The notes under the pieces were generated by a model, which was not told the DNA's origin, searched no databases, and saw nothing but the letters and a program-made list of their open reading frames with translations. A DNA stretch of 64,000 nt from Allacma fusca (Eukaryota > Arthropoda > Collembola > Symphypleona > Sminthuridae): the NCBI GenBank assembly GCA_947179485.1, contig OX359247.1, forward strand, positions 42,260,801 to 42,324,800, written 5' to 3'. Below, piece after piece: positions 1-10,977 of this stretch. A program made the translations under genes and the position numbers. The stretch's first letter is position 1, and the number at the start of each line of letters is the position of its first letter.

Positions 1-18
1 CATTTATGAAGTTCTCAC

Positions 19-3000
19 CGTGCGGCTGTAAATAAAGAGCCGTTGGCAGCACCAAACGTTGACAAAACTACGGAAAGGGGCATGAGCCAGCTCATGACTC
101 CGAGAACTCGATCACCATAAAGCTGATGTTGATCATGTAATGAAGGATTTTGAATGTAATTATGAGCATGTATTTGAATTTTATTTTCTAGATTTAGTGC
201 AAGTTTGGCTATTTATTAGCGGTTGGATGAGGAGAAACTTACGGTAGCGACAGAAGAACTTGCGATTAGCTCGACGTTACTCATCGCCGTCAGAAAAGAG
301 ATGTTCACTAGCAAGTAACAAATGGTGACCAAAGGCAGACCGATGAAAATAGCTCGGGGAAGGTTCCTACAGAATTTATAAGAAGAATTTAAAGATTGAA
401 AGTGGTAATTTAGTAAGGGTAAGTGAGTAATTTGGTTATTGTAAGTAGTTAAAAGTAGTTTAGTTTGATCAGTGACAGATCTGTAATGGTGGGAGCGTGT
501 TATTACTTGTAGGGGTCTTTGATTTCCTCCGTGACGATGTTTAGTTGATTCCTGTGGAAGAGAATGGATACAATTTTTTTTTGGTAAATTTAGGGAGATT
601 TTTCGAAGGGAATATACTTCAATAGTAAATAATTTTACCAGCCGTCGTAGGCCCATAGTCCACTGTAGAAAGCTGATGCTAGCTTTCCCGCGCTCTTTTC
701 TGTACTACCAAAATCTGGGGCTAAATGATCAGTCTTGCCTGGAAATAAAGTACATAATTTTTACTTTGTTAAAGTTTGTTTTTCAACTAATTTTCAGCAT
801 TAATGTTTTTATTTTAATAGATAGTTAGCATGTCGGATTCTGCTGTAGAAGACAAGGATGAACTCACATCGGACGAATATGAGTCAATGGAATTGGAATC
901 TATTTCGCAGTCTCAGTCGTTGCTTACATGGATTTTAGGGTCAGATTCAAGTACGGAAATTGAATTTGAGAATTGTACATCAATCGATTTTCAGGAGGAA
1001 GGGGAATCTACTGTGGTGGAGATAACTACTTTGGGAGCTCAAGTCAAAAAGGATATGGGTGAGAATTCGACGTTGTTTCCAAAAGACAAAACTTGTGATG
1101 TCACTCCGCAGGCTAGTATTAATGAATCTGTTGAAGATGGCTGGTTGTCTGAAAAAGCTTTGTCAGCCGATTTATTCACCCAGCCGTCTACAGGGATGGA
1201 CTTGCCTGAGATGTCTCATCAAGATATCGTTGATGCACTTGGTACGGTAATCATTATATTTTTGTTAATAAAGTGCATAAAATAAAATATTATTCCAGAA
1301 CTACATTGTATAACCATATGGAGGAGGAAATTCAAAAATTTATAATTTGTGGGAGTGGTAATCAGGGATTGTCGAAGACTGTTCACCGGATCTTTTTTCC
1401 CAAACCAGTGAAGAGTCTTGTGCAATTCCATCTCGAGAGTACTTCATGGAAGAGGAGATAAAACTATCCAGAATGGTGACAAAATCTCGCCAAGAACTGC
1501 AAGACCACAAGTTGGCCACGCTCCTCAGCAAGGGTATTGATGCAACGACGCAGAGGCGAAGTCTCCGGAATAGTCAGAAGCAGAAAGCAAGTTTGTAGCA
1601 AAACTTTGGCAATATTTTTTACGTTCGTTGTTACATAACTGATTTATAAAGGTGCTTACACGTCCAAATTGCAGGCACGACATATATTTTTTTAGTTGAT
1701 ATATTTTGGCCATTTTACTTAATACGTATACGTTTTAGATTTTTTAATTTAATGCAATTATACTTATACGTAACTAACGTATATGCTACTAAATGAACTA
1801 ACGTAACTACTATGCGTAGCGTAATTAATGGAAGTATATTGATAAACCCATTATTTATGTCTTATCTATTATAATAAATATTCTTACCAACACATAGGTT
1901 GTAGATTCCTCCAACGACAATTATAGCCACCGCTACCAGTTTTGCAACAGTAGTGTAAATTTGAATTCGATTGGCCAAGTTGGTACTCAGACAGTTCAGA
2001 TATGTGATGAAGACTGAAAAAATCATTTATTTTGAGATGCTATTCGATTTTCGTATTATTTACATAGTATCACCTGAAGGTAGAAATAGCACGTGCATAA
2101 TTTTTCATTCAAACATCAAACAAGTGTAATTTACTGATTGCAATGGATGAGACTAGATTGACAGCCCATTTGGCTTGTTCTACGTCATCCACGAATGGAT
2201 CCACTAAGTACTGGGCCAACGTGAGACATATCCCAGTTGTAAGAGCTGGCTTTATCAAGGTGAGTTGCGCCCAGGATGTGAGGAATCCAGGAATAGCCCC
2301 GAAAGTACTTAGAATATAAGAATACTCAGCCCCACTGCTGGGGATCACAGAACTTAACTCTATGTAGACGATACCTCCTGAAATGGAGAAATGTTTTTTT
2401 TACAATTTATTTTCGACGGCTAGTTCCAATTAAGTTACAATATTAATTAAATAATTTATTATTATTTATTACAATATGGCCGTACTAATAAATATACATT
2501 TAACGATTGAAAATCAAATACTTACCAAATGTAGACAGGATTCCGCAAAGAACCCAAATGATCAAACCTAGATATACAGAGCCTGAACGTTCGAATACTC
2601 CTCCCGGTGAGACAAATATTCCGGATCCTAAGTGTTAGTATATAAATAAAACTAATAAATAAATTAAAGTACAAGATCTATTGAATAAGTTTACAAATAA
2701 GTTGTGTTTTCCGAAAATCCCTCGTTATAAAAAACATTTTATGCAGTGGTTTAATGCGTTACTCTATACGCATCTACAAGTAAGTTGCAGCAGTGGTCCT
2801 CAATTATTTTGTGCTTACTTTTCTAAACCGAATTTTTAAGCTGTGATTGACGTCACACTAGCAAAAGTGTTTCAGTGTAAATTGCTCTTTTGTCATGAAG
2901 ACATACAGCATACAAGACATTTTACGTGAAAATCATTTGACTCACCGATCATAGTTCCAACTATAAGAGAAATACTTCCCATCAAACCCATAGTTCGCTT

Positions 3001-3327
3001 TAAGTTAACAAGCTGAGTCTGACTTCCAGTGTCATTTTCCACGTCATTTTCAAATTCTATAGCTTGCCTCGAATCCTTCCAATCTGGACCTCCAAGAATC
3101 GGAGGTATGGGATCTGAAACATCTGTTAATTAACAACAATTGGTTTAATAATTAGTTTTATAATTTACATGTGTTATCAAAAATTTTTAAGTAATAAATA
3201 ACCTGCAGCATCTCAGGCGTAAGTGTGTATATTGATGCCACATTTTTTCAGTAATTTGTAATGCAGTAATTAACGTTAGGTAAGAAGGAGTGTACGTACG
3301 ATTGTTAAAGGAGGAATTTGTAGGCAT
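19..3327 (-). CDS. SLC7-family amino-acid transporter (light-chain type), 3' end outside window
   Basis: Multi-pass amino-acid exchanger of the APC/SLC7 (LAT, y+LAT, b0,+AT) family, expected in the plasma membrane. Nine minus-strand exons join in phase: 3327-3300 ([12 protein letters not shown]), 3122-2946, 2627-2526, 2377-2135, 2013-1888, 738-639, 551-507, 366-243 and 122-19, giving about 349 residues so far. The family usually has about 480-510, so the last third lies left of position 1. Visible signatures are [20 protein letters not shown] followed by SGIFVSPGG (TM1, the unwound GSG substrate segment), [48 protein letters not shown] and [15 protein letters not shown]. The last donor (GTGAGA) starts at 18. 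The extracellular loop after AQYLVDPF lacks the cysteine that usually links such subunits to an SLC3 heavy chain. The exact subfamily is uncertain. A separate gene lies in the 739-1887 intron on the other strand. Confidence 0.92.
830..1598 (+). CDS. Small acidic protein of unknown function, nested in an SLC7 intron
   Basis: I do not recognise this protein. Exon 1 is 830-1241 (ATG, ends phase 1 at donor GTACGG). Exon 2 is 1366-1598 (acceptor AATCAG) and ends in TAG. Together they give 214 residues in an open frame. The sequence begins [19 protein letters not shown] and is strongly Ser/Glu/Asp-rich with no membrane segment or signal peptide. The C-terminal ~50 residues turn basic and look helical ([20 protein letters not shown], then [13 protein letters not shown]), which could suit a nuclear or chromatin adaptor; this is speculation. 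A 5' exon could exist because an acceptor-like TTTTAATAG lies just upstream of the ATG. The whole model lies within the 739-1887 intron of the opposite-strand SLC7 gene. Support comes from matching phases and biased composition rather than homology. Confidence 0.55.
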
Positions 3328-4534
3328 TTTTTCTATTTGAGAATATTTGCTTTATATCATAAATAAAAAGTAAAAACTATTGTTGAAATATTTTATAGTA
3401 GAATTTAGTGAAAGAATTTGTCATGGGATGCTGCAGCTATTGTCGACAATGCGATCGGAGGTTTAATCAGGATTGAGTAATGAATTTCAGCTACAATGTT
3501 AAATTTTGAATGTCAAGTGGGCGGTGTAATGTGTAATCATATCAAGTATTCAATCAAAGGCTGAGAATGAGAATGAGAATAAGGTGCCAATATCAGCAAA
3601 ATGATGAAGCTCATCATTTTTATCAGGAATGGTGTGTGGAAAACATTCTGACGAACCGTTGTTTTTATAAGTCATATGTCCAGTATGAAGTCATCAATAT
3701 GAAGCATAATTGTCTACAATCGGCACGAAATACATATAAACACGTAATGTTAAATCATCTAAAATGATGGGAGCATAATAACAGTGACCGATAAGTATAC
3801 GTCGGAAAGGGCTGGGACATTTTATCCTTGTGTAAATACATGCAGAATTAAATGGTCCTACTCTAAAGAGTGCGAAATATGTGTATTGGACATGTGCCTA
3901 CGTAAATGTATACACGTACAATAACGGGAAAGTTTAAGGGGGGTTTAGTTTTAGTATATGCAGTATTTCCTGATAAATTCGTTTACTCATCAATCTGGGA
4001 TCATAAGCCATGTCAGGACAATAGCATGAAGCCTACAAGGAAATTAGTTCAGTAGCATTTACATATATGATTAAATTCTGATGTCAGTCAAAATTTGATT
4101 CCTTTTCCCTTTATGTGGCTTATTACTGGGAAACTCGGCTTGTTTGCCTCATGGAACGACGTATTCCCTGACGTATTTACGTACAAAATCACCTGCTAAG
4201 AATCAAAATGGAAAATATGAAATATGAATCATATCGATCAAACAAAAAGTCTAAAATGTATTTTCAGTAGATGTTTTAAATAATGCTACTTTAAAAACCT
4301 TTTTCATCAAAATGTACTATCGTAATTAGGGGTGCCTCTTTTTTTGCTTTATAGCTAACAAAATGTGTGATATAGTATCAACTGCATGTACACATAACGC
4401 ATTATTACAATACAAGGAGTCGATAAGCGTTATCTAATAATAATTATACCTATTTTATTGTTCTATACAAACAAGTTACACTGCAATATGAAAATAATCC
4501 CGTGATTACATGAACTATTGATGCAAATCAAGTC
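3328..4534. other. Intergenic, no gene seen
   Basis: AT-rich spacer upstream of the SLC7 start codon. It presumably contains that gene's promoter, but no core motif is convincing. The short open frame around 3567-3767 has no splice context or recognisable motif. Confidence 0.5.
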
Positions 4535-4962
4535 ATTTGAAAATAGTGCTGTCCAGTCTTGAAGTTTATCAGTCTCAGTTTTTTAAAGTCTTTTACTTAC
4601 AGTCAGTATTACTTACAGTCAGTCTTTATGCTAAGCATATCAGTCCAACTCAGTCTCAGTCCCAAGGAAAGTCTTGGTTCAAACTCCCACTCAGTCCCCA
4701 AGGATACAAAATGGCGCTAATTTCCATCCTTGGGCTTTAATAATGGCGCGAAAATTTAAAATTGCTTAATATTGTATACGCGCGTTGTATACATGAGTCT
4801 TTTTATCAGTCTCAGTCAGTCTTTTTACAAAATGTAACAGTTTCACTCAGTCTCAAAAAACGCCTTCTTTTAAAGTCAGTCTCAGTCTTTTAAGAGTCAG
4901 TCTTTTCGATTTGCCACTCAGTCTCAAACTCTCACTCAAGACTGGACAACACTAATTTGAAA
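4535..4962. repeat. 8-bp target-site duplication ATTTGAAA around the 4.5-kb hAT element
   Basis: Identical ATTTGAAA octamers at 4535-4542 and 4955-4962 directly abut the inverted termini. The lack of mismatches suggests a fairly young insertion. Confidence 0.85.
4543..4954. mobile_element. Non-autonomous hAT-type element (MITE, ~410 bp) with 8-bp target duplication
   Basis: The termini are near-perfect inverted repeats: TAGTGCTGTCCAGTCTTGA at the left and the complement of TAGTGTTGTCCAGTCTTGA at the right. The element is flanked on both sides by ATTTGAAA (4535-4542 and 4955-4962), an 8-bp target-site duplication diagnostic of the hAT superfamily. It has no transposase frame. The interior contains many copies of CAGTCTCAGTC-like units on one strand, in both subterminal regions. 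The left boundary could be 4543 or 4544, since an extra A abuts the duplication. Confidence 0.87.
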
Positions 4963-5648
4963 CTCCAATATAAAGAGAATAATAATGGACGGCGGACGGT
5001 TTCGTCCCGTGTTCCAATGAATGCAGAATGTCGAAAAAGTGGGAGCAAAAATAGGTTGAGGTTACTTATTGCAGCACAGTTTATCTTATCTTTCTTCGTT
5101 CTTCATTTTACGTATATCCTTTATGTATGTATATGTAACCTGTTACGCTTGAGGCATTGTGACGTGTGCCAATTTTACAATAAAAATAAAATTACCCATA
5201 CTTATGTATTAGCTCAGTTTTTTATCACGTTCTCATTAATGGATTTTGCCACTCTCAATTAGTCGCATTCTGATTCGTGACGATATTTCTATTGGATATG
5301 CTACTGTTAAACATGCGCCACTATTTGTGTGAAAGTATCGAAACACGCAGGGGGAATGAGGCATAAGTCTGATTTCAGGGTACAATGGACATCCCAATAT
5401 TTGTTAAAATCATATGGTATAATGCATGAGAATTCAATGATGTTCGCTGGGGATACCGTCTCAATTCAATATAACCCAATAACCCTTAAATAAGATTTTG
5501 GACTTGAGGTGGTTGCCAGGTGTCGAGTTATTGACCCAAAGAGGTCAGATGCTGTCCATTACGGTTTTATTTCCAGAAACTTGTTATAGCTGGCATCTAA
5601 CAGAGCAGAACGTTTAACCTACGTGCAGTGTAAACGCCTTACAAGTTT

Positions 5649-6000
5649 GGTTACAGTTGGTGACGTTATGATCCCTCAGTGACTTCCTGGGTCAATATCA
5701 CATACATACCGGATTCGGTACCTAAATATTGTACAAATCGGCCCAAAATAGACTAGAAATTTTAGCTTGGCTACAAGTCATTAGCGGACCAGCTTGGTTC
5801 CAGTGGGTGACGTTATGACCCTTCAGTGACCTCCTGGATCAATATCACATCTATGCCGGAACCAGTATCGAAATATGGTACCAATCGGTCCAAATTGGAC
5901 TACAAATTCTAGTTTTTGTACAAGTCAATAGGTGACCAAGTGTGGTTCCAGTTGGTGACGTAATTACCCCTCAATGGGGTTATATTTATTTGTATTATTC
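5649..6000. repeat. Diverged tandem repeat, period ~147 bp, about 2.4 copies
   Basis: Units begin with GGTTMCAGTKGGTGACGT at 5649, 5796 and 5944, so the spacings are 147 and 148 bp. Units one and two also share the CCCTCAGTGAC / CCTTCAGTGAC block, TCAATATCACAT, an ACCGG/GCCGG block, AAATCGGCCC / CAATCGGTCC and the ACAAGTCA end. The third copy stops after its first ~40 bp. The units are clearly diverged. They could be a small satellite or the remains of an internal transposon repeat; no coding capacity is seen. Confidence 0.65.
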
Positions 6001-7063
6001 TTATTCTTCGTTTTTGTATTTTTGTACCCCATGTATCTCCCCTCATTTTCATCCAACTTTAACCCGGGATATCGCCGAATCTGCCTTTCAGATTTCAATG
6101 AGCCCATTATCAAAAATGATTTACTCATCAAGACCTTCCTCCGAGAATATTTTTGACATCGAACCAGGTGCATATCCTCCTAAGGATGGTGCGGCATCCT
6201 TTCCAAAAAAATCAATCGACTTGTCGTCTGGTAAAATTTTCTAGGTTACGTTTGCTTTCATGGAACTGGCACGGTCATGGAAAAAGGTGACTTAACAGGT
6301 GCATTAATTATTCGGGATTATTTATGAATGGAACCGCCCGATGCCACAAGATGACATTCCGAATTCCGGAGCAAAGGTGTAAAATGTCATCCTCTTTTCA
6401 GAATTGCTGGAAATTCCCAACATATCTTACAGTATTCTCATGGTTCAATTGAGTTCACAATCAGTGGGGTCTAAACTCCCTTGTGAATGGAGAAATGGCT
6501 CCTTTGTAGTTATTCCTACTGTTTCTGACTTTGTTTAGAAAATTGCCCATAACTTGTGTTTATAAACAGATCGAAAAAAGTACCAGTAGATCGGCAATAT
6601 CAGCCCGTACAAAAACAGTCTTCTGGTCAATTGTGTAGTAATGAAATGCCCTTCAAGCGATAAAAACATTATGAAAAAATATTGTACGTGAGAATGTAAA
6701 AATATTCATTTTGAAATTCTTAAAAGATTTTAATTTTGAAGTGACTACTGTGACCCCGAAAATTGTAAAAATAATCGAAAATGTGGACAACAATAATTGT
6801 CTACAAAACGTGGATGAGCGCCTCCCTTATTTGGGCTTGGAAGGAGGGGGAGGAACAAATGCTATGGCCCACCCTGTACTTATTTATATGTACTCTCCGC
6901 TTACAATTTTTTGTTTAATTATTATTGAATGCAGGAATTGTGGAATTTGCTTGGACTTGGGCAAAACCCTGGTCTACAATTTAATCACATTTTTTAATCA
7001 TAATTTAATCAATGGGGTTCATCGAGTATCTTTACACATATATGTGTATATACAACGATACTC

Positions 7064-7106
7064 GATATACTATATATACTACGATATATATATATATATA
7101 TATACA
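7064..7106. repeat. (TA)n microsatellite
   Basis: Imperfect run of TATATA units with a few C/G interruptions. Confidence 0.8.
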
Positions 7107-8389
7107 TCGTTAACCATTAACAATAACTAATAGATACATATATCAGCTTAAAACATTGATAAAAAATGACGTTAACAATTAAAGGCTACACAACCACCCA
7201 TATAAAATCCTTTCTACCAATATTTTTGCATTTACGCTAGGTCCAGTCTCTATACACTATAGTTTAGATAAGTCATCTTTATATATTTAGGTACGTCCAT
7301 ACATAAATCCTGAAAACAATTCACAGACAAATGAGCCAGTCTTGAAGTCCGTAAATGCGTATCCACTTTCTGAGCTACAATTTTGTATTCTCTCTCTCTA
7401 CAGTAGGAGTATTTACAGAATTTCGTTTTTATACTCAATATAATATTGCGTCATGTTTACTTGAAAATGACAGGCTTAGTTATCCAAAGTCGCACAACAT
7501 AAAACTTTTTTTGAGTTACTTTCCCCATAATCCAAGTACATACTTTGTCATTTATGTGAATACGATTTTCTTCGTATGTTTTGCCTTTGCATTATTCTTA
7601 CTTACAATTAGCTATTTATTACAAATTATTTTTTGTTTAAGCAAAAATATCCTATATTTTAATATACGAAATTCATCTACATAACTAAAATAATTCGTTT
7701 TTTTTCATGGCTTATAAATGAGTGTTTATACATATACGGATTAATGCATTATTTTTTAATAGACAAAATAAGTCGAGGAACAAGTTGAGAAAGGTTCCAG
7801 AGCTATGCATTTGTACATATGCGTCCACAGAAGTCTAATTGTAAGTATGCACGTGCATGACGAAAGACGAAACCTTCAAGAGCTACTCTTCACTCCCTAC
7901 AAGTTCTCCAGAGCCAGTACAGAGTACACCTTGGTGATCACAAGCGGAGCCGGCTACTTTCAAAATAATTAAATATTTTAAGTACAGATGCAACAAATTC
8001 TGTGAATACATACATATATGTTTTTAATTTGTAAATACAAGGTTTGACATTTATTTTGGATCCTTATTCGTACTCTATACAAATATATTTATGTACTCTT
8101 TACAATTACCCATCACAATCCGGTTGCTTAAATATGCTAAGCATTCATTACTGACTACAAAATTGGTCCCCCCGTTTAGGAGCTATGTAACAAGTAAGTT
8201 AAAAAGATAGACGCACTTGTTACACAGGCACTGCTTCCAGGTTTATGTCTAACTGGAATTAAGTTTCGGATTGAGATCCAAGAGGGCGGGAGAAATGTGG
8301 AAATAAATTGTGAAAAATATCGTACTGGTAGAAATGTTTAAAATAGTAATAATATTTAATAATGTTATAGTAATGTGGTTTTGTGACAG

Positions 8390-10184
8390 GCACATTCAGC
8401 TGTGGGAATAATGGAACTAGTCCAAGGGCCTTCAGCTCTCCTACTGAAGGGCGATCAGAGAAGAAGATGTTACTTGAAACTATTGAATTGGGAAAAAGCC
8501 ATTCGCAGTTGGAACCACAAACTTTCATTGGTCCATACCAATTAAGATGGATATCCGCTGTAAGATAGTGCCCAGCCATTTTAAGAAATGAAAGCGTTGT
8601 GCTCCTATTTTTCCCAGATGGTTTCATATTTATATTCAGTTAGTTAAAAATATCTAATAATTTGATTTTAATTTATGTTTTATGGTGTAGCCGGAGCTGA
8701 TTCAGACTCAAGGGTACCCAGTAGAGGAGCATGAAGTTGAAACTCAAGACGGGTACATTTTGAAACTGTTTAGAATACCTGGGAAAGAATCAACGTCTAC
8801 ACCAGTACTGATACAACATGGTCTTTATAATTCCTGTAGAGATTGGCTGGTTCCTGTGGGGAAGGATCCATTACGTAATTCTATAAAAGGGTATTGGTAT
8901 TGTTTGTTAAATTTGGATAAAATGTGCAGTTATTAATAACCTTGTGATCCGATTACAGCCTTCCAACTCTATGATGCTGGATTTGATGTTTGGTTAGCGA
9001 GTAATCGGGGGACAACGTATTCAAGACATGTCAAGTACTCACCTCAAGATTCCCAGTTTTGGGATTATAAGTAATGACCATGAATTTTGACTGTTTGTAA
9101 AGTATAAATGAGGGAGATATAAATGTGAATACTGGGTTTGCTTCCAGCAACAACGATATTGCACAGTTGGATCACACGGCAGTTTTTGATTATGTACTGG
9201 AAGCAACTAAAAAGAAAATGGTTTGTATTGCTTACTCATGGAGTGGATACACTTTAATGATGATGCTGACCACTAAAACCAATTATAATTCTAAGTTACA
9301 ACGATTTATTGGAATTGCTCCATACATTTCCTCTGACCACGTGGATAGCCCTGCTAAGCATTTCGCTCAACCTGATATAATTAAAACTGCGGTTAGTTTG
9401 TGAGCTACGTAAGCTTGTACTTCTTTCCTAATTTTGCAGTAGAAAGGTATACTGTATTTACATGTATTATCTTATGTAGAAATGGGCACTATCCAAATCA
9501 AGCCTGACTGCAAATGGCCGGTTTGTTCCAGAACAGACAAGACCTCTACTTCAGAAATTGTATCTACAAATGATGAAGAATCCCATGCATAGGAAACTTT
9601 TTGAAAAATATCTTGGTCTAGCAGTTGGAACCAGTGCAGAAGGAACTTGTTTAGTAAGGAATAAATCCATTCTATTCATTTGAATTTATTTCAAAGATGT
9701 TAAACGTCTCCGTGCAAAATCTCTGAATTAGAAAACGATCGGCACGGCCCTATACGAATTCCCTAATGACGTTTCCATCCATTGTGTGGTGGAGCTTTTA
9801 GAGAATATGAAGTACTCTAAATTCTTTAGTTCCTATTTCGAAGAGTCTGAGCAAACGCAAAGTCCCGCGCTTGGCTTACGTTATGATCTCAGCAAAACAA
9901 GTGTACCAAAGACATTTTATTTCATGGAAAATGACACCTTAGTCACTGTGAAGGTATGAGCTTTAACTAAGATTTGCAATTGATTATGTGCATGTTGTTT
10001 TGCATTTTGTTCGAAACTTTGCGTGTTGATTGTTGGACAGGATGGGCGCAAGTTGATGCAGCTTTGTGGTCCAAATAGTATTGGGTATATCATAAAAGGT
10101 TTCAATCACGCTGATGCCTTGTATGGACGTTCTGTCGGGAAACTAAATGCGGAAATTGTTGCACATCTTAGAAGTTTCCTCTGA
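8390..10184 (+). CDS. Acid-lipase-like alpha/beta hydrolase (LIPA/lipase 3 family), 5' end not resolved
   Basis: Probable secreted or lysosomal neutral/acid lipid esterase of the AB-hydrolase lipase family. Exons joining in phase are 8390-8559 (tentative), 8691-8874, 8959-9070, 9148-9391, 9480-9653, 9732-9953 and 10041-10184 (TGA). The six confident exons encode 359 residues, close to the mature size of the family. Family signatures in order are [30 protein letters not shown] (oxyanion region), [28 protein letters not shown], the nucleophile elbow [10 protein letters not shown], the acid loop MENDTLV and the catalytic-histidine loop [10 protein letters not shown]. The Asp and His match the usual NDWL and NHxD contexts. 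The elbow is degenerate: GHSQG of the family reads AYSWS, keeping Ser but losing both flanking glycines. A signal peptide exon should lie further left. The first exon listed is phase-compatible but has no family match. Confidence 0.9.
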
Positions 10185-10977
10185 AAATGCACTGTCGGAA
10201 TTTGATAGAGGAATATTCAATGCAATAATTAACAATTATATGTGCGCAAAAGGTACTGGATATGCTAAGATGCTAACGATAACATTACTTCGCGACTACG
10301 ATTGCGGATGATTTAAATGAAATCATTTATGCAATTAGGAATAGCAATCCTAAAACCGTTATTGTCTCTGATGTCTTTTCATTAATTGCTACATAACTTG
10401 CAAATAAATGGTGCGTTTCTTTCAGCTATTTTGGAAGTTCCTATATAGAGGAGTTCGAATAAATAATCTTTAATACCTGAATATGGTCATCATATCATGG
10501 TCTCTTGACATCCATAGCGGTTAGTTTTTACGCCTTTTCATGTAATAATTTATTGTTTGCGGAATGTTTTAGATGTCATTAAGCACTGCAGTTTGGTATC
10601 CTGAACTCTTCCCACCATAAAAGTTTGCACAAATCAATAACGAAACCTCCTTAACAGACTACACATGCTGAAACTCAAGTTTCCGGAGAGCCAATGCAAA
10701 TGTAGAAAAATCAAATTGCCTATCATTCCATCTATGTACTTTCTATTCTGAAGGGAACCATACTAATCAAGCATTTTACAGCAGATGGATTATATTCTAC
10801 TCAAGCACATAAAGGCATAAAAACTCCAGAGGACATTTGCATGTTCGAAGCTAAAGCGTAACCGGAAGTTATTGCGCACATTCTCTCAATATAATGGTTT
10901 AATGCAGGTGCTAGTGAGTAAAATTAATAGAAAAACAATTCCTCTTGGTACCTCAATAATTTGTTTTCATTTTTTCT
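10185..10977. other. Intergenic between convergent genes
   Basis: This is the 3' flank of both the plus-strand lipase and the minus-strand orphan gene. AATAAA occurs at 10402-10407 and again near 10460 on the plus strand and may serve the lipase. No other feature is seen. Confidence 0.5.

Larger units (their letters stand above)
4955..8389. other. Intergenic, no gene seen apart from repeats
   Basis: Apart from the ~147-bp repeat this stretch holds an AT microsatellite near 7064-7105 and no frame with splice context or recognisable motif. The ATG and signal-peptide exon of the downstream lipase should lie in its right part, but I could not identify it. Confidence 0.45.

Noticed and set aside
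6711..7130. 139-codon plus-strand frame
   Set aside because: The frame ends in a TA microsatellite and has no codon bias, motif or splice context.
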